A stretch of 23,373 bases of DNA from an uncultured Clostridia bacterium (lineage in GTDB: Bacteria; Bacillota; Clostridia; Oscillospirales; Oscillospiraceae), in NCBI GenBank assembly GCA_946187475.1, contig CAMHRJ010000005.1, positions 1 through 23,373 on the forward strand, written 5' to 3'. The translations under genes and the position numbers were made by a program. Shown here one piece after another: positions 20,410-23,373 of this stretch; positions within the stretch are counted from its first letter, which is position 1, and each line of letters opens with the position of its first letter. The notes beneath the pieces were generated by a model. The model worked only from the letters and a program-made list of their open reading frames with translations. It did no database searches and was not told the DNA's origin.

Positions 20410-21801
20410 TCAGAATCGGAAATAGATGAACGGATTGTACACCGAGCTGATGAGACAGGCGATGCACATCACGAGCAGTACGATACACACGCCGTCCAGC
20501 ACAAGAATGCCGCCGGTGCGCTCTCGCAGCCGCGCAATGGGCTTTTCCAGCACAGGGAAGGAGAACAGGATGGCCGGGACCATCATCGGCAGCGCCGCCA
20601 GCAGAGCGGAACTTGTCCCCACGACGCCGACCCAGTCCGTCGGCCGGTAGACGAAGAGCGTGCGCAGCGTCTCGGCCAGAGCAGGGAAATCCGTCCGGTC
20701 AAAGAGCACCCAGCCCAGCGTCACGAGCAGGAACGTGTAGCCCCAGCGCACCGCACCGGGGAGCTTTTCCAGGAGCTTGCCCAGCGCGAGCTTTTCCAGC
20801 AGCAGGAGCGCCGCGTAGTAGAGTCCCCAGAGCAGGAAGTTCCACTGGGCACCGTGCCAGAAGCCTGTGAGCGCCCAAACGACCAGGATGTTGCGAATCC
20901 ACTTCGCCCTGGATACCCGGTTGCCGCCCAGCGGGATGTATACATAGTCGCGGAACCACGTGGACAGCGAGATGTGCCACCGCCGCCAGAATTCCGTCAC
21001 CGAGCGCGACACGTAGGGGAAGTTGAAGTTCTCCAGAAAGTGAAAGCCGAAGATTCGTCCGAGGCCGATGGCCATGTCACTGTAGCCGGAGAAGTCAAAG
21101 TAGATCTGAAAGGTGTAGGCCAGCGCCGCCAGCCAGTAGGCCCCGGTGCCGTAGATGGCGGGGTTTCCCGCGTAGATCGTCTCCGCCACGACGGCGACGG
21201 AGTTTGCGATCAGCACCTTCTTGGCAAGGCCGCGAATGAACCGCCGGAGTCCCGCTGCCGCGTCCGAAACCGTCTCGCGCCGGGTGCGGATCTCGGTCTC
21301 TACCGTCTCATAGCGCACGATGGGGCCCGCGATCAGCTGCGGGAAGAAGCTCACATACAGCAGCAGCGAGAAGAAGCTGCGCTGCACGGCCACCTTGCCG
21401 CGGTAGAGGTCGATCACATAGGAAAGGATCTGGAAGGTGTAAAAGCTGATGCCGATGGGCAGCGCCAGCCGCGGGAGATTCCCGAGCGCGGGAAGGAGCG
21501 GCTTGAGATTGTCGCAGAAGAAGTTCAGATACTTGAATACCGCGAGATTGCCCACCAGCAGCGCGACCGTCACGGCGAGCACGGCGCGGCTGCGCTTTTT
21601 TTCCAGCAGCAGGCCGCCGAAGTAGGCCTCCGCCGTCGCCAGCAGGAGCAGGGCGATGAACCGCGGCTCGCCCCAGGCGTAGAACACCAGGGATGCCAGA
21701 AGCAGCACGCCATTGCGCCAGGTGCGGTTATTCCAAATGAAATAGAGCGCTGCCGTCACAGGCAGGAAAGCGTATAGAAATGTAAGACTGCTGAAGATCA
21801 T
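20410..21801 (-). CDS. MBOAT-family O-acyltransferase (AlgI/DltB-like)
   Basis: A 463-residue polytopic membrane protein of the MBOAT family. It has the signature 'FWRRWHISLSTWFRDYVYIP' (271-290, H276) and the catalytic 'TGFWHGAQWNFLLWG' (H316), plus 'LPIGISFYTFQILSYVID' near residue 114. AlgI-type members pass acetyl groups across the membrane to a periplasmic or extracytoplasmic partner that O-acetylates a glycan. The partner gene, DHHW/AlgX-like, is upstream in the same operon and overlaps by 4 bases (ATGA). DltB (D-alanylation) is less likely because no dltA/dltC/dltD genes are present. Confidence 0.93.
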   Translation of the reverse strand: MIFSSLTFLYAFLPVTAALYFIWNNRTWRNGVLLLASLVFYAWGEPRFIALLLLATAEAYFGGLLLEKKRSRAVLAVTVALLVGNLAVFKYLNFFCDNLKPLLPALGNLPRLALPIGISFYTFQILSYVIDLYRGKVAVQRSFFSLLLYVSFFPQLIAGPIVRYETVETEIRTRRETVSDAAAGLRRFIRGLAKKVLIANSVAVVAETIYAGNPAIYGTGAYWLAALAYTFQIYFDFSGYSDMAIGLGRIFGFHFLENFNFPYVSRSVTEFWRRWHISLSTWFRDYVYIPLGGNRVSRAKWIRNILVVWALTGFWHGAQWNFLLWGLYYAALLLLEKLALGKLLEKLPGAVRWGYTFLLVTLGWVLFDRTDFPALAETLRTLFVYRPTDWVGVVGTSSALLAALPMMVPAILFSFPVLEKPIARLRERTGGILVLDGVCIVLLVMCIACLISSVYNPFIYFRF

Positions 21802-22973
21802 GCCGCGCCCTCCACCAGAAACTCGTCCATCACGAAGTAGTCGATGTTGCCGATCAGCAGCACCTTGTCGATCTCGTGGGCGGCGATGTAGTTTGCAAAG
21901 TCAAAGGGCTTTCCCAAATCGTGCTCATAGTAGCGCAGATCGACGGAATAGGTGTTTTCAAAGCCGGACGCCAGCGCCTTGAGGATCGCGTTGTCGAAGC
22001 TCTCGCCGATCACCAGCAGATTGCCTGCGCCGGTGTTGTGCGTGCGGAAGATGATCTCGCCGTCGTCTCCGCCGTAAAAGCTGCTGTATGACACAGTGCC
22101 GTAGTCGTCAGCGGTATAGACGCGGCTCTGGGCGCCGTAGTCCTCTGCCGGCTTCCCGGAGATGGTGATCTCCATCTCCGGGAAGGGATAGCGGTAGGCG
22201 TAAAAGTCCTCCTGAAAGATCGACTCGCCGCCGCTCACCTGCGCCTTCGAGCCGCACATGCCGCCTGCGATGAACTCCGGACCGGTGGGCGTGAGCAGAC
22301 TGTCGCTGCCGAGCAGCGCCATCACTTCGCGGTAACCGCGCAGCGAGCCCTCCCAGTTCCAGTGGTGGTCCGTGCGGTAAAACCAGCGCTTGAATTCGTC
22401 AAAGCTCGTCAGGCGAAAGGCGCTTTTCTGTGCCTCCGGGAGCTGAAGCCGGTCCAGCAGATAGTCGCTCATGCCGCTCAAGTCCCCGCTTTCAAAGTTC
22501 ACGTCCGTGTCCTTTTCGACGTAATAGACGTAGAACGGCATCTGCGGGTATTTGGCGAAGAGCGCGTTGAGCGCTGCGATCTTGCGGTCGAGCGCCTCCT
22601 GCCGCTGGTCGAGATCGATCGGCCGGTAGACGATGTAGTCCCCGCCGAAGAGCGTCAGATCGTGGTAGCCGAAGTACCGGTTCGGATGCGCCGCCACGAG
22701 CTTTTTCAGGCATGCGCGCAGGAAGGTGTTCGCCACCTGCTGATAACCCTTCTCCAGCCGCTGGGCAAGGGGCACCTGATCGGTGAGAGCGGCCTCCAGC
22801 GCGTCCTGATACGCACCCGAGAGAAACGCGGCAACGGAAAATGCGGGCGGCTGGTTGGCCGTCCGGTTTTCATAGATATTCACTTCTTTCGGACGCAGCA
22901 GCGCGCGGCCAAGCCCCGCGAGCATCGCGAGCAGCACCAGCAGCGTCAGCGCCCGGTCCAGCCATTTTTTCAT
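21798..22973 (-). CDS. DHHW-family SGNH-like protein, MBOAT partner
   Basis: A 391-residue protein with one N-terminal membrane anchor (about 8-26) and the rest outside the cytoplasm. It has the family motif D202-H-H-W205 in 'RTDHHWNWEG' and 'LLVIGESFDNAIL' in the place of the GDSF nucleophile motif (Asp changed to Glu, Ser kept). This is the AlgJ/AlgX-like SGNH hydrolase arrangement, in which His, Asp and Ser carry out O-acetyl transfer to a polysaccharide. The ribosome site GGAGG precedes ATG 22973. It overlaps the MBOAT gene, forming a two-gene operon. Which glycan is modified is not visible. Confidence 0.9.
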   Translation of the reverse strand: MKKWLDRALTLLVLLAMLAGLGRALLRPKEVNIYENRTANQPPAFSVAAFLSGAYQDALEAALTDQVPLAQRLEKGYQQVANTFLRACLKKLVAAHPNRYFGYHDLTLFGGDYIVYRPIDLDQRQEALDRKIAALNALFAKYPQMPFYVYYVEKDTDVNFESGDLSGMSDYLLDRLQLPEAQKSAFRLTSFDEFKRWFYRTDHHWNWEGSLRGYREVMALLGSDSLLTPTGPEFIAGGMCGSKAQVSGGESIFQEDFYAYRYPFPEMEITISGKPAEDYGAQSRVYTADDYGTVSYSSFYGGDDGEIIFRTHNTGAGNLLVIGESFDNAILKALASGFENTYSVDLRYYEHDLGKPFDFANYIAAHEIDKVLLIGNIDYFVMDEFLVEGAA

Positions 22974-23002
22974 GGTTCTTCCTCCGGATTTTGACGAGGC
23001 GT

Positions 23003-23031
23003 ATTATAGCACAGCCCGCTGCAGTTTGCAA
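23003..23031 (-). promoter_or_regulatory. promoter of the DHHW-MBOAT operon
   Basis: On the minus strand TTGCAA (23026-23031) and a perfect TATAAT (23003-23008) have a 17-base spacer, 30 bases before ATG 22973. Confidence 0.8.
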
Positions 23032-23151
23032 TTGTGTCCCTGGCATTCCGGCCAATCGATTGTGATGAAAGAAAAGGGGCAATCCGGCGAACCTGCGGAT
23101 GTAGTCTTATGAAGAGCGTATCAGTTCTGTTGGGAGTTTAACGGTGGAACT

Positions 23152-23287
23152 GAAATAGAATTTGTAGGGGAGGGGCTGACTGAAAATCTTGCAAACTTGT
23201 TTGCTTAGATTTTCGTCCGTCATCGTGCCCCTCCCGCCGACGAATGCCTGTGTTAACGGGCGGGGCAAGCCCCGCCCCTACGAGCAC
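23152..23287. repeat. 136-bp nested-hairpin intergenic repeat, copy C
   Basis: It is identical base for base to 5979-6114 and in the same orientation, about 17 kb away. The flanks (GTTTAACGGTGGAAC at the left, CATCGAAGTGCGGCGT at the right) are diverged relatives of the flanks of copy A. The rest of 23032-23373 has no supported gene. Confidence 0.85.
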
Positions 23288-23373
23288 CATCGAAGTGCGG
23301 CGTAAATCTATCTCCCGACAAATTGATATTTAACGGGATGTTGGAAAACTGCTCGATCTGACATGGCTCTCCC

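Noticed and set aside
23026..23373. possible CRISPR or riboswitch in the last intergenic region
   Set aside because: The only repeats are the nested hairpins of the 136-bp element. There are no regular spacers and no conserved riboswitch core.

Overview
The window looks like chromosomal DNA of a GC-rich gut clostridium, most likely Oscillospiraceae/Ruminococcaceae. The reasons are strong AGGAGG-type ribosome sites, sigma-A promoters with 17-bp spacers, a TnpV-type mobile element, repeated GC-rich intergenic hairpins and Firmicutes-type protein families. The genus cannot be fixed from the sequence. Most genes are GC-rich; about 1-170, 1500-3660 and 5100-5760 are visibly richer in A+T and hold accessory or remnant material.

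Layout. 1-3000: an MFS transporter (minus strand) and a CorA-type metal channel (plus strand), bracketed by two copies of a short direct repeat. 3000-5221: mobile-element debris, all on the minus strand: a Phd/YefM-ParE toxin-antitoxin pair, a 53-aa protein, TnpV and a double helix-turn-helix protein. It ends at the 3' half of a tRNA-Ser(CGA) gene, an attachment-site scar. 5300-8050: a NUDIX hydrolase, repeat modules, and a MATE transporter fused to an RsbW-like ATPase domain. 8456-16347: an eight-gene minus-strand operon with overlapping or nearly touching genes. Its order is CPA2 cation/proton antiporter, DgkA-type lipid kinase, CarS-like CDP-alcohol synthase, CDP-alcohol phosphatidyltransferase, phosphatidylserine decarboxylase, UbiA prenyltransferase, PEP-synthase-like phosphotransferase and GNAT-like protein. 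16830-20323 (plus strand): an M42 peptidase, a Vat-like hexapeptide acetyltransferase with a long helical tail, a small basic protein, a broken flavodoxin-like gene and a DUF362 protein. 20410-22973 (minus strand): an MBOAT O-acyltransferase with its DHHW/AlgX-like partner.

How the genes work together. The operon at 8456-16347 can be read as one lipid pathway: activate an alcohol phosphate with CTP, attach serine, decarboxylate to ethanolamine, and prenylate, phosphorylate or acylate a lipid. A CarS-like enzyme, a UbiA enzyme and a PEP-synthase-like phosphotransferase beside PssA and Psd suggest an isoprenoid or ether lipid, or another modified lipid, rather than ordinary phosphatidylethanolamine synthesis. 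This is the best candidate for an undescribed system here. The MBOAT/DHHW pair probably O-acylates a surface glycan.

The intergenic regions are occupied by a modular repeat family. It includes two identical 136-bp nested-hairpin copies 17 kb apart, a short version, a 135-bp MITE with perfect 11-bp terminal inverted repeats, and recurring terminator-then-promoter units.
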